NCBI GenBank assembly: GCA_963796155.1
Contig: CAWCKT010000057.1
Location: 62,001-126,000, forward strand
DNA: 64,000 nucleotides
Direction: 5' to 3'
Source of the DNA: AP-15 sp963796155
Lineage (GTDB): Bacteria > Pseudomonadota > Alphaproteobacteria > ATCC43930 > CGMCC-115725
The translations under genes and the position numbers were made by a program. Of the stretch, positions 11,304 through 18,750 are shown in pieces; the stretch's first letter is position 1, and each line of letters opens with the position of its first letter. The notes beneath the pieces were generated by a model. That model ran no database searches and was not told where the DNA came from. It worked only from the letters and a program-made list of their open reading frames with translations.

Positions 11304-11690
11304 TCAGTGGGCCGACGGATACTGTTCGGCGCGGTAGCTGCGGCGCATCGTGTTGAGCTTCAGCGCCACCGGCGCGCCGAGCCAGACCGCATAGCGGGAG
11401 TGGTCGTCATAGGAGTTGTCGGTCAGCGGGTGAACCAGAACGTCGAGACCCTCTCGGTTCAGCATCAGCCACGGCACGACGTTCTCGAATTGCGCCGCCG
11501 TGAACGTAAAGCGGAACTGCGGCACCGGGTGCGGGCCGCGCGGCTCGTCGCTCAATTCCCTGACCTCGACGCCCAAGGCCACGGCGATCGTTTGGCGCAG
11601 CCGTTCGGCGCGCGGGCGGGTTTCCGTGTCGTAATAGACGTGCGCGTGGTAGCCGTCGATCTTGACGGGCTCTTTGGTCGGATCGGTCAT
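11304..11690 (-). CDS. DOPA 4,5-dioxygenase family protein, copy 1
   Basis: A 128-residue member of the DOPA 4,5-dioxygenase family (PF08883), whose characterised fungal and plant-related members cleave catechol rings. Conserved metal-ligand candidates are seen in DGYHAHVYY, RGPHPVPQFRFTF and LVHPLTDNSYDDH. It is a tandem paralogue of the gene at 11717-12103 (shared: YHAHVYY, GPHPVPQF, VPWLMLNR, HPLTD). The SDR begins 6 bases downstream. Actual substrate in bacteria is uncertain. Confidence 0.85.
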   Translation of the reverse strand: MTDPTKEPVKIDGYHAHVYYDTETRPRAERLRQTIAVALGVEVRELSDEPRGPHPVPQFRFTFTAAQFENVVPWLMLNREGLDVLVHPLTDNSYDDHSRYAVWLGAPVALKLNTMRRSYRAEQYPSAH

Positions 11691-11716
11691 CGTCGTACCT
11701 CCGGAACGCCGCCCTT

Positions 11717-12103
11717 TCAGGCGGCCGGCAACAGCTCAGCGCGGTATCCTCTGCGCTGCATCGTGTCTAGCTTGAGTTTGATCGGGGTGCCGAGCCACAG
11801 CGCGTAGACGGTGTGGTCGTCGACCATGTCGTCGGTCAGCGGATGGATCAGGATGTCGAGGCCGTCGCGGTTGAGCATCAGCCACGGCACGATGGTCGGG
11901 AACTGCTCGGTCCTGAAGATCATCTGGAATTGCGGCACCGGGTGCGGCCCGACCTGCGCCCCGCTGTTGGGGCCGAGCTCGACCTGGAACTTCGCGCCGA
12001 GTGACGCCTTGAGTTTCTCGGCAACCGGGAACGTCTCGGTGTTGTAGTAGACATGGGCATGGTAGCCGTAAACCGCAGGCGATCCGGCCGATTGGTTGCT
12101 CAT
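11717..12103 (-). CDS. DOPA 4,5-dioxygenase family protein, copy 2
   Basis: A 128-residue paralogue of the neighbouring gene, with the same histidine-rich core: GYHAHVYYNTETFPVAEKL, VGPHPVPQFQMIF and ILIHPLTDDMVDDH. It carries a small insert (LGPNSGAQ) before the second motif. The two copies differ throughout, so the duplication is old or they arrived separately. It lies downstream of the 2-hydroxyacid dehydrogenase gene on the same strand. Confidence 0.85.
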   Translation of the reverse strand: MSNQSAGSPAVYGYHAHVYYNTETFPVAEKLKASLGAKFQVELGPNSGAQVGPHPVPQFQMIFRTEQFPTIVPWLMLNRDGLDILIHPLTDDMVDDHTVYALWLGTPIKLKLDTMQRRGYRAELLPAA

Positions 12104-12165
12104 AACGGGCCCTCCAACTGGTTAAAGAATTGTCGCAGTCTTGCGCAGTGGACGCAACAGAGCCG

Positions 12166-13109
12166 TCAGAACCATTTCTCTTTGTCGACGACGTTGACGA
12201 GCGGCTGACCCGCGGCGAAACGCCGGCAGTTTTCGAGGAGGATCGCCTCCCATTTCTGGCGATAGGGGGTGCCGAGGATCGCGACATGCGGCGTGATCAA
12301 CACATTGGGCATTCCCCAGAGCGGGCTGTCGGATGGCAAGGGCTCGGGATCGGCGACATCGAGGCCGGCACCCGCGAGCTGGCCTGACTGCAGTGCTGCG
12401 ATCAGGTCTTGCGTCACGACACAGCGGCCGCGCGCGATATTGATAAAGTAGGCGCCGCGCTTCATGCGCGAGAACAGCCTCGCATTGAACATGCCTAGGG
12501 TGTCCGGCGTCTCCGGGGTCGTCACGATGACGAAATCGGCTTCGCCGAGGCGCTCCTCGAGCCGGTCGGGGGTGGCGAGGTCGGCCATGCCGGCCGGCGG
12601 TTGCGTCACCCGCGGGTCGATGCCGAGCACCTGCATCCCGAAGGCGGCGCATTGCTTGCTGGCCTCGCCGCCGGCGCCGCCGACCCCGACGATCAGCACC
12701 GTCTTGCTCGGCAGATCGATCATCCCCGGGCCGCGCTGCCAGCGCTTTTGCGGCAGGTAGTGGTCGAAGCGCCGGGCAAAGGCGAGCAGAAACGCCACCG
12801 CGTGGGTCGAGAGATGCTCGTTGTAGCTGCCGTGCATGCCGGTGACGACTACATCGCTCTTGACCAGCGCATCGTGGAAATACGCGCCGCCGAGCCCGGC
12901 GCGCGACGCACAGATCCAGCGCAGCTTCTTGGCCCGGGTGAAGAGGTCGGGCGGCACCGTGCCGTAGGCGGCGTCAGCCGTCTCGATGTCGGCAAGCGCG
13001 TCCGTGGGATCGGCATAGATCTTGGCGACCACACCCGGGACGGCCTGCCTGATCTTCTCCGGCCAAGACGGTCGGTATCGGGCGACAGCAGCAGGATCGT
13101 GAAGCTCAT
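12166..13109 (-). CDS. D-2-hydroxyacid dehydrogenase (N-terminus frameshifted)
   Basis: NAD-dependent reduction or oxidation of 2-keto/2-hydroxy acids. The catalytic domain has VGVGGAGGEASKQ (nucleotide binding), the arginine in NIARGR, glutamate in DVADPEPL and histidine in ITPHVA. A natural start exists at 13109 (MSFTILLLSPDTD), but it is one base out of phase. Restoring a C near 13070 would give DPSWPEKIRQAVPGV and join the frames. Without that base the open frame extends to 13173 with an N-terminus foreign to the family. Either a real frameshift or a sequencing error. Confidence 0.75.
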
Positions 13110-13179
13110 CGCGCAGCTCCGGTTGGTTCACCTGTCGGCAGGCTGTACCTGAAACGGCCAGCCCCCACACCACACGCGG

Positions 13180-14504
13180 TTAGCCCGCGATGGCCTCGGC
13201 GTGGCGCAGGAAACGGCGGTTGGGGGCGCTCCGGGGGCGGGTCGCCAGACGTTCGTGCGCGAGCGCCAGGGCGACGTCGCGCCGACCGGCGCGGACGGCC
13301 GCCTCGGTCAGGGTCCAGTCCACGACGTCGCGTTGCGCGTGGCTCCCGCCGATCTGCCACAGATCGAAACGCACCGGCATTAAGAGCTCGACCGCCTCGG
13401 CGTAGGCGCCGCGGTGGAACGCTGCAAGGCCCTCGACCACCGGAATGCCGACCGTGCGATAGAGGCCGGCTGCCTCGACGCCGTTCGCCGCGGTCTTGCG
13501 CATTGCCTCGAGCCGCCGCTCGACCAGCGCTTCCTGGCCTGAGCGCAGCTCGGCCATTGCGGCGTGGATATCGGCGAACACGAGGCATTTGCCGTCGGCG
13601 TGGCCTTGCCACAATGCCGCCTGCTCCTGCCAGCGCTCGCCGATATCGCACGCCGAACGTGTCGAGGCGCCACAACAGTGCGGTGGCGTTGGTGAGGCTG
13701 AGGGCGAGCGCGCGTTGGGTGGCGCGCATCGGGCCGTCATAGAGCGCCAATGCGGCCTCATACTGGCCGAGCTCGAGGTGGAAGAGCGCCTTGTGCCACC
13801 AGATGTGGACCTGGTTCATGTGGCCGGGGGTCGACCACAGCGCCTCGCGCGCCGCCATCCATCCGAGACCGTCTTCCGGGCGCCCGGTCATTTCCATCAC
13901 ATGCGCCACGGTGTGATGCGGCCAGAAACTCAACGGCTCCAGTTCGGCGGCGGCGCGCAATTCGTCTTCGGCCCTCGGGTAATCGCCGGCTTCCTCCAGC
14001 CCGAAGCCGTGGAAGGCCAGTAAGGTCGCGTAGCCCGGCTGATCCTTGGACCAGCATGGCAGGGCGCGCGCCGAGCGATCCCGGACCCAAGGGAAGCGTC
14101 CGAGGAACCCGTCGATCAGGGTGGCACCCTGATGGGCCAGAAGGTCGAGCGGGTAGCGCATCAGGTGGCGGTCGAGCACCGCCGACCGCGGCGGCCCGGG
14201 CGCCCTGGACCAAATGGGTGAGGGCCGCGAGGTGGGCTTGCTCGCGCTCGTTCAGCCTCAAGGGCCGGGCGGTTTCGACCAAGGTCTTGGCCCGGGTCAG
14301 CAAGCCGGGGTCGTTGGCCACGGCGAACACCCAGGCTTTTCCCAGATATGCCATGGCGAAGTCGGGTGCGGCCTCGCGCGCCGCATCGAAGAGGCCGATC
14401 GCGTCGCCGTGGACGAGGTTGAACGCCCGCACGGCCTGATCGTATGCGGTGACGGCCGCTTCCGTCGCGCCGGAGAGGCGGTGCCCCTGGGCGTCCTCGG
14501 TCAT
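13180..14504 (-). pseudogene. Tetratricopeptide repeat protein (TTC38-like), two frameshifts
   Basis: Three reading frames in succession encode one protein of about 440 residues. The N-terminal piece (MTEDAQGHRLSGATEAAV...) runs to about 14186, the middle piece (VLDRHLMRYPLDLLAHQG...) to about 13651, and the C-terminal piece (CDIGERWQEQAALWQ...) ends at 13180. Each junction is explained by a single extra base. Helical pairs such as DYPRAEDELRAAAELEP and GQYEAALALYDG are TPR-like, and the overall pattern resembles the TTC38 family. Function unknown. It is probably inactive unless the breaks are sequencing errors. Confidence 0.65.
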
Positions 14505-14511
14505 CGTCGGC

Positions 14512-14881
14512 TCAATAGGTGGAAATCTCGATCGAGTTCTGATCCGGGTCGTCGATATAGACCGATTGGATCGTGCCGATCGCCCCGGCGCGCGGGCCCT
14601 GCATCCGCACCGGCACGCCGCACTCTTCGAGATGGGCCGTGACCTCGTCGATCGGCGCCTCGGTGATAAAGCAGATATGCGCCGGCATCCGTTTTTCGCC
14701 GCTCATCGCCATGGCACCGCCGGCGGCATCGAGATGAATCTTCTGCTCGCCGAAATAGAGTGCCGCGCGGCCTTCGCCCATGCTCTCGGTCTTCATGCCG
14801 AGCACGCGCTTATAAAACTCCACGCTGCGGTCGATATCGGCGACGGTCAGGTTCAGGTGGTCTATGCGTTGCGATCTTCAT
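14512..14881 (-). CDS. VOC (glyoxalase/bleomycin-resistance fold) protein, start damaged
   Basis: The frame reads RIDHLNLTVADIDRSVEFYK, the classic first strand and metal-ligand region (His) of the vicinal oxygen chelate fold. It then gives MGEGRAALYFGEQKIHL and ends VYIDDPDQNSIEIS with the terminal Glu ligand. A TGA lies in frame immediately before it, and the only nearby ATG (14881) is out of phase by one base (MKIA...). The gene is therefore frameshifted at its second to fourth codon or starts at an internal codon such as the GTG at 14823. About 120 residues; substrate unknown. Confidence 0.65.
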
Positions 14882-14965
14882 GGCCGGCCTCGTCGGTTTG
14901 CGGAGGCCTGGAGCTTGCCATGTTGTGGGGCCTCTGGCCAGCCCCGCCGCGCCGGATCGGGTGCC

Positions 14966-15646
14966 TTAGCCTTCCTGATCGGCGCCGACGACGAGGTGGC
15001 ATTCGCGCACCTCTGCGCGCGGGATGCGCAAGGTGTCGGGCGGGTTGAGCTGATGCAACACTAAGGTGTCGCCCTCCCAGCCGACAAACTGCTTGATCAG
15101 GACGGCCTGCCCCTCCTTGTAGACGACGACGTCGCGACCGCGCGTCGGCGGCTTGAACGGGTTGACGTGGAGGAGCCAGCCCGGCTCGTAGCGCGGCTCC
15201 ATGCTGTCGCCGACCATGTAGATCGCATAGGCCGAGCGCACCCCGCCGAGATTGGCGGGGCGCGGCGTGTAGCCGATCGGGCCGTCTTCGAGAAACATCT
15301 CCTGGTCGCCGCCGCCGCGCGCGGCACTGCGGATCGGGATCTGATCCGGGCCGCGCGCCAGTGCCGAAGCCGGCGCGTGCGCTGTCGCGGTGGAGGGCGG
15401 GCGCCCGCGGCCGCGCGGCATTTCGCCGGCCGGCGGCGGGACTGTGGGCTCGCCGGCGTGGCGCAGCACCTCCTCCTGCGACACGCCGAGAAAGTCGGCG
15501 ATCTGCACCGCCTCCAAGAGCTTCATCTGGCGCTCGCCCTTCATCATCCGGGATACCGCCGAGGGGGCCAGGCGAAGACGGCGCGCGAGATCCGCCTGGG
15601 TCGCGTTGACACGCTCCAACGCTTGGTGAAACCAGGAACCGTCCAT
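14966..15646 (-). CDS. Cro/C1-type repressor with S24 (LexA-like) peptidase domain
   Basis: A 226-residue phage-type repressor. The N-terminal helix-turn-helix is QADLARRLRLAPSAVSRMMK (about 17-38). The linker is Pro/Ala/Arg-rich. The C-terminal S24 domain has the serine in YMVGDSMEPRYEPG and the lysine in QAVLIKQFVG, so RecA-stimulated self-cleavage is plausible. Start at 15646 (MDGSWFHQALERV) is chosen because the upstream extension is not protein-like. It faces away from the phage genes, and a palindromic operator lies 20 bases before its start. It probably controls the prophage-like element to its right. Confidence 0.88.
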   Translation of the reverse strand: MDGSWFHQALERVNATQADLARRLRLAPSAVSRMMKGERQMKLLEAVQIADFLGVSQEEVLRHAGEPTVPPPAGEMPRGRGRPPSTATAHAPASALARGPDQIPIRSAARGGGDQEMFLEDGPIGYTPRPANLGGVRSAYAIYMVGDSMEPRYEPGWLLHVNPFKPPTRGRDVVVYKEGQAVLIKQFVGWEGDTLVLHQLNPPDTLRIPRAEVRECHLVVGADQEG

Positions 15647-15665
15647 AATGCGTCCTTCACAATTT

Positions 15666-15681
15666 GCTATATTGACATAGC
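15666..15681. promoter_or_regulatory. Palindromic operator candidate
   Basis: GCTAT-ATTGAC-ATAGC is an inverted repeat with 5-bp arms and a 6-bp centre. It lies in the divergent gap between the repressor gene and the Cys-rich gene and overlaps the -35 hexamer TTGACA (15672-15677). This is the expected place for a C1-type repressor to act on both directions. Confidence 0.55.
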
Positions 15682-15699
15682 ACGGATCAACGCTAACAT
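15672..15699 (+). promoter_or_regulatory. Promoter for the rightward early genes
   Basis: A perfect -35, TTGACA (15672-15677), is followed after 16 bases by TAACAT (15694-15699) as -10. It lies 50 bases before the ATG at 15750, whose AGGAG ribosome-binding site is at 15736-15740. The -35 is embedded in the palindrome. Confidence 0.6.
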
Positions 15700-15749
15700 G
15701 CCGGTGTGATCCTGACAAGCGGTTTGGTGCGAAAAAGGAGACATTGGGG

Positions 15750-16061
15750 ATGCCGACGATTCCGGTGGGGTGGGACGATGTCCAGGACGACACGGGTTGC
15801 GCCTATATTCTCGGCGAGTGCGACGGTCTCCGGACCTGCGACGCGCCACGGCAGGAGGCCTCGTCCTATTGCCCGGAGCATCATGCGCATTGTCATGTCG
15901 CCAACGGCAGTGCCGCCGAGGCCGCCCGCCTGCGCGAGGTCGAGGCGATCGCCAAGGCCATCGGCGGTCGCCGGGGGCGCCACGGCGTTGGACCCTCGCG
16001 GCAATTTCTGAGGCGGGTCGAGCACGCCCTCCGGGGTTCTCCGCGCCCGAATCGTTCATGA
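15750..16061 (+). CDS. Small Cys/His-rich protein (GcrA-tail-like)
   Basis: A 103-residue protein with a probable metal-binding cluster in residues 17-50: CAYILGECDG, RTCDAP, then SSYCPEHHAHCH. The spacing recalls the C-terminal cysteine/histidine region of alphaproteobacterial GcrA cell-cycle regulators, though this resemblance is by eye only. The remainder is Arg/Gly-rich and basic. The ATG at 15750 has AGGAG 9 bases upstream; a TTG at 15744 is too close. It shares an ATGA overlap with the next gene, so the two are translationally coupled. As the first rightward gene after the repressor, it may be a phage transcription regulator. Confidence 0.6.
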   Translation: MPTIPVGWDDVQDDTGCAYILGECDGLRTCDAPRQEASSYCPEHHAHCHVANGSAAEAARLREVEAIAKAIGGRRGRHGVGPSRQFLRRVEHALRGSPRPNRS

Positions 16062-16648
16062 TTTGTTCGGAAATGTCCCGCATGCCACGCCATCATTCTC
16101 GTCGCCTCACAAGTCCGATCCCTCAGGACGTCGCGCTCACGCCGACGCCGGAACGGCTCACCCATGGCATTGTCGAGCGCCTGGAACGTCCGATCGCCGA
16201 CGAATCGGGCCGTCCCGCACGGCCTTATCGCGCGGTCGACACGCTCGCCGCGATGGAGCGTCGCGGCTCGATCACGGCCGGAATGCGCCAAGCCGGCGAA
16301 GATTTCCGGGCGCGCTTTGCGACAGCCCAGCTCGATCCGTTGCGTACCCCCGATTGGTCGCGTCCGAGAGACGGCGGTTCCTCGCGGTTTAGTACTGCGG
16401 ACGAGCCCGGCTTGCGCATCGAAGGCGCGCGCGGGGCGGTCTGGCGTGCCATTCTGTCGGTCGGCGGTCTCGGCTCGCCCGCGGGCTCCTGTCTTTGGCA
16501 CGTCGTCGGCTGGGAGCGGACGCTGAAGGAATGGGCGCTCGAGCAGGGCTGGAGCGGGCGGCGGGTCAGTCAGGAGGCCGCGTCGGGCATCCTGATCGCC
16601 GCGCTCGGCGCGCTCGAGGCGCATTTCGGCATGAACCGTGGTTGCTAA
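16058..16648 (+). CDS. DUF6456-like protein
   Basis: A 196-residue protein whose C-terminal half resembles the DUF6456 family: MRQAGEDFRARFATAQLDPL, then CLWHVVGWERTLKEWALEQG and a final helix ASGILIAALGALEAHFGM. Related alphaproteobacterial proteins are annotated as possible helix-turn-helix regulators, but function is unproven. The start ATG at 16058 overlaps the TGA of the preceding Cys-rich gene. A second start, at 16073, would also keep the domain. The pair sits between the repressor and the terminase, where phage regulators are expected. Confidence 0.6.
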   Translation: MICSEMSRMPRHHSRRLTSPIPQDVALTPTPERLTHGIVERLERPIADESGRPARPYRAVDTLAAMERRGSITAGMRQAGEDFRARFATAQLDPLRTPDWSRPRDGGSSRFSTADEPGLRIEGARGAVWRAILSVGGLGSPAGSCLWHVVGWERTLKEWALEQGWSGRRVSQEAASGILIAALGALEAHFGMNRGC

Positions 16649-16663
16649 ATTCGCATTTCGTTG

Positions 16664-16692
16664 TTGACAAGTCCGGATCGATCTGATAGAAA
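16664..16692 (+). promoter_or_regulatory. Promoter upstream of the terminase gene
   Basis: TTGACA (16664-16669), a 17-base spacer and TAGAAA (16687-16692) make a strong sigma-70-like promoter 160 bases before the terminase start. The 200-base gap it lies in encodes no recognisable small terminase subunit. One weak 65-residue frame (16661-16858) has no supporting motif. Confidence 0.5.
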
Positions 16693-16848
16693 TCCACGAA
16701 ATTGGCGGAACCGGCGACGCAGCGAGCGCGCCGTAGTCATCGCGATCCTCTCGGCGACCGGATGGTCTCCGTCGAAGATGTCGGGACGCTCGGCGGTGCC
16801 GAGGTCCGCGATCATCGAGGACGGCGCGGCTGAAAATCTCGCGGAGGG

Positions 16849-18198
16849 ATGCGGGTGAGGCGCTTGCACGCAGGTTGGCTCGCTTCGCTGCCCGAGGCGG
16901 CGAGGAACGACCTCGCCGCCGTGTTGAGCCCGGCCGAGGCGCGGGCGCTGCTTTATGACTGGCCGTTCTGGGCGCGTCCCGCGCAGTTGCCCCCGCAGGG
17001 CAACTGGCGGGTGTGGCTGCTCCTCGCCGGCCGTGGATTCGGTAAGACGCGAACCGGCGCCGAGCTGATGCGCGCACGGGTGGCAGCGTGGACGGCGCGC
17101 CGACTGGCACTCGTTGCCCCGACCGCCGCCGACGCTCGCAATGTGATGGTCGAGGGCGAGAGCGGGATTCTCGCGGTCTCGCCGCCTTGGGACCGGCCCC
17201 GCTACGAGCCGTCGAAGCGGCGGCTGACCTGGCCGAACGGGGCCATCGCAACGCTCTACAGCGCCGACGAGCCCGAGCGGCTGCGCGGGCCGCAGCATGA
17301 TGCGACGTGGTGCGACGAGCTTGGCAGCTGGCGCTATCCAGAGGCCTGGGACATGCTGATGCTCGGCTTGCGGCTGGGAACCGACCCGCGGGTCGTGGTC
17401 ACCACGACGCCGCGGCCGACCAAGTTGATCCGTGCGCTGATCGACGATCCGACCGCCGTGGTGACGCGCGGCTCGACCTATGAGAACCGCGCCAATCTGG
17501 CGCCCGCCTTTCTCGAGCAGATCATTCGCAAATACGAGGGCACGCGCCTGGGCCGCCAAGAGCTCGACGCCGAGCTCCTCGAGGACGTGCCGGGCGCCCT
17601 GTGGAACCGCGGCATGATCGAAGCGGCGCGAGCGCGCACCGCGCCGAGCTTGATCAGAGTGGTGGTGGCGATCGATCCCGCGGCGACCTCGACCGAGGAT
17701 GCCGATGAGACCGGCATCATCGTCGCCGGCAAGGATAGCCAGGGGCAGGCTTGGGTGCTCGCCGACGCCTCCGGCCGCTACCAGCCGGCGGAATGGGCAA
17801 AGACAGCGATCGCAGCCTACCGCGCGCACCGCGCCGACCGGGTCGTCGCCGAGGTGAACAACGGCGGCGAGATGGTCGAGGCGACCCTGCGCGTGATCGA
17901 TCCGAACGTGCCGTTCGCGGCGGTACGCGCCTCACGCGGCAAGGTTAGCCGTGCCGAGCCGGTGGCCGCGCTCTACGAGCAGGGCCGGGTTCATCACCTC
18001 GGGGTCTTCCCGCAGCTCGAAGATCAGATGTGCGGTTTCCTGCCCGCGGGCGATGGTGATTTGCGCTCGACGGGATATTCGCCCGATCGGGTTGACGCGC
18101 TGGTGTGGGCGTTGACCGATCTGCTGATCGAGCCGATGTCCAATCGGGGAATCTTCGACCTCTATCGCCAGCTCGCCGCCGAGATTCGCCGCTCGTAG
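16849..18198 (+). CDS. Phage terminase large subunit
   Basis: Motor and nuclease that cuts and packages phage DNA into the prohead. The 449-residue protein has Walker A AGRGFGKT (60-67), Walker B near residue 155 (DATWCDELGSW), the coupling-type segment RVVVTTTPRP, and a C-terminal RNase H-like nuclease with acidic residues in VVAIDPAAT and the late SPDRVDALVWAL. This is the family found in GTAs and HK97-like siphophages. GGAGG at 16843-16847 suits the GTG at 16855 better than the ATG at 16849. No small subunit was recognised upstream. Confidence 0.93.
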   Translation: MRVRRLHAGWLASLPEAARNDLAAVLSPAEARALLYDWPFWARPAQLPPQGNWRVWLLLAGRGFGKTRTGAELMRARVAAWTARRLALVAPTAADARNVMVEGESGILAVSPPWDRPRYEPSKRRLTWPNGAIATLYSADEPERLRGPQHDATWCDELGSWRYPEAWDMLMLGLRLGTDPRVVVTTTPRPTKLIRALIDDPTAVVTRGSTYENRANLAPAFLEQIIRKYEGTRLGRQELDAELLEDVPGALWNRGMIEAARARTAPSLIRVVVAIDPAATSTEDADETGIIVAGKDSQGQAWVLADASGRYQPAEWAKTAIAAYRAHRADRVVAEVNNGGEMVEATLRVIDPNVPFAAVRASRGKVSRAEPVAALYEQGRVHHLGVFPQLEDQMCGFLPAGDGDLRSTGYSPDRVDALVWALTDLLIEPMSNRGIFDLYRQLAAEIRRS

Positions 18199-18312
18199 AA
18201 ATTCGTCGCTCGCCGCCCCTCACTCGCCTCCTGTGTGCCGCATTCCCTCGCCCGCTCGCCGGGACGGTCGGGCTGGTCGGTGAGGGCCAAGTTTTTGGAA
18301 GGAGACCATAGA

Positions 18313-18750
18313 TTGACGCTGCTGGTCAAAGATGCGAACACGACGACGCAGCCGATTTCGACCCAGGTTGACGTCGCCGGCAACCTCGTGCCGGTGCATG
18401 CGCCGGCGGCAGTGATCGGCGGCATTGCGACGCCGGTCGGCCCGACCGCACCTCTCCCGGTCATCAATACCTGCGGCGCCGCCGCGATCGACGGTAGCGC
18501 CACGGTCGTCGCGGGAGGCACTGCGCAGATGCTGTTCGCCGGGTCCGTCCCGATCAACGGCTACCTCGTCGCCAACAACTCCTCGGCGACGTTGTACGTC
18601 AGCGATGTCGGCCCGGCGACATCCGGCGGCGCGTCGATCCCGATCGCTGCTGGTGGGGTGTTCACGACACCCTCGGGCTACAAGCCGGCAGGTGCTGTCA
18701 GCCTGTGGGGCGGCACTACGGGCCAGGCCTTCGCAGCGCGCAGGTGGTGA
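18313..18750 (+). CDS. Phage virion-associated protein, unknown function
   Basis: A 145-residue protein starting at TTG 18313, with GGAG 8 bases upstream (18301-18304). It opens TLLVKDANTTTQPISTQVDV and ends with the beta-rich VSLWGGTTGQAFAARRW. It is Ala/Gly/Thr/Val-rich without a leader, like decoration or small tail proteins. The stop shares one base with the start of the spike-like gene (TGATG), so the two are coupled. Upstream ATG starts would read through non-conserved sequence. No family recognised. Confidence 0.6.
   Translation: MTLLVKDANTTTQPISTQVDVAGNLVPVHAPAAVIGGIATPVGPTAPLPVINTCGAAAIDGSATVVAGGTAQMLFAGSVPINGYLVANNSSATLYVSDVGPATSGGASIPIAAGGVFTTPSGYKPAGAVSLWGGTTGQAFAARRW

Noticed and set aside
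16661..16858. Possible small terminase subunit
   Set aside because: The 65-residue frame has no helix-turn-helix or family pattern, and a promoter occupies its start. Not supported.
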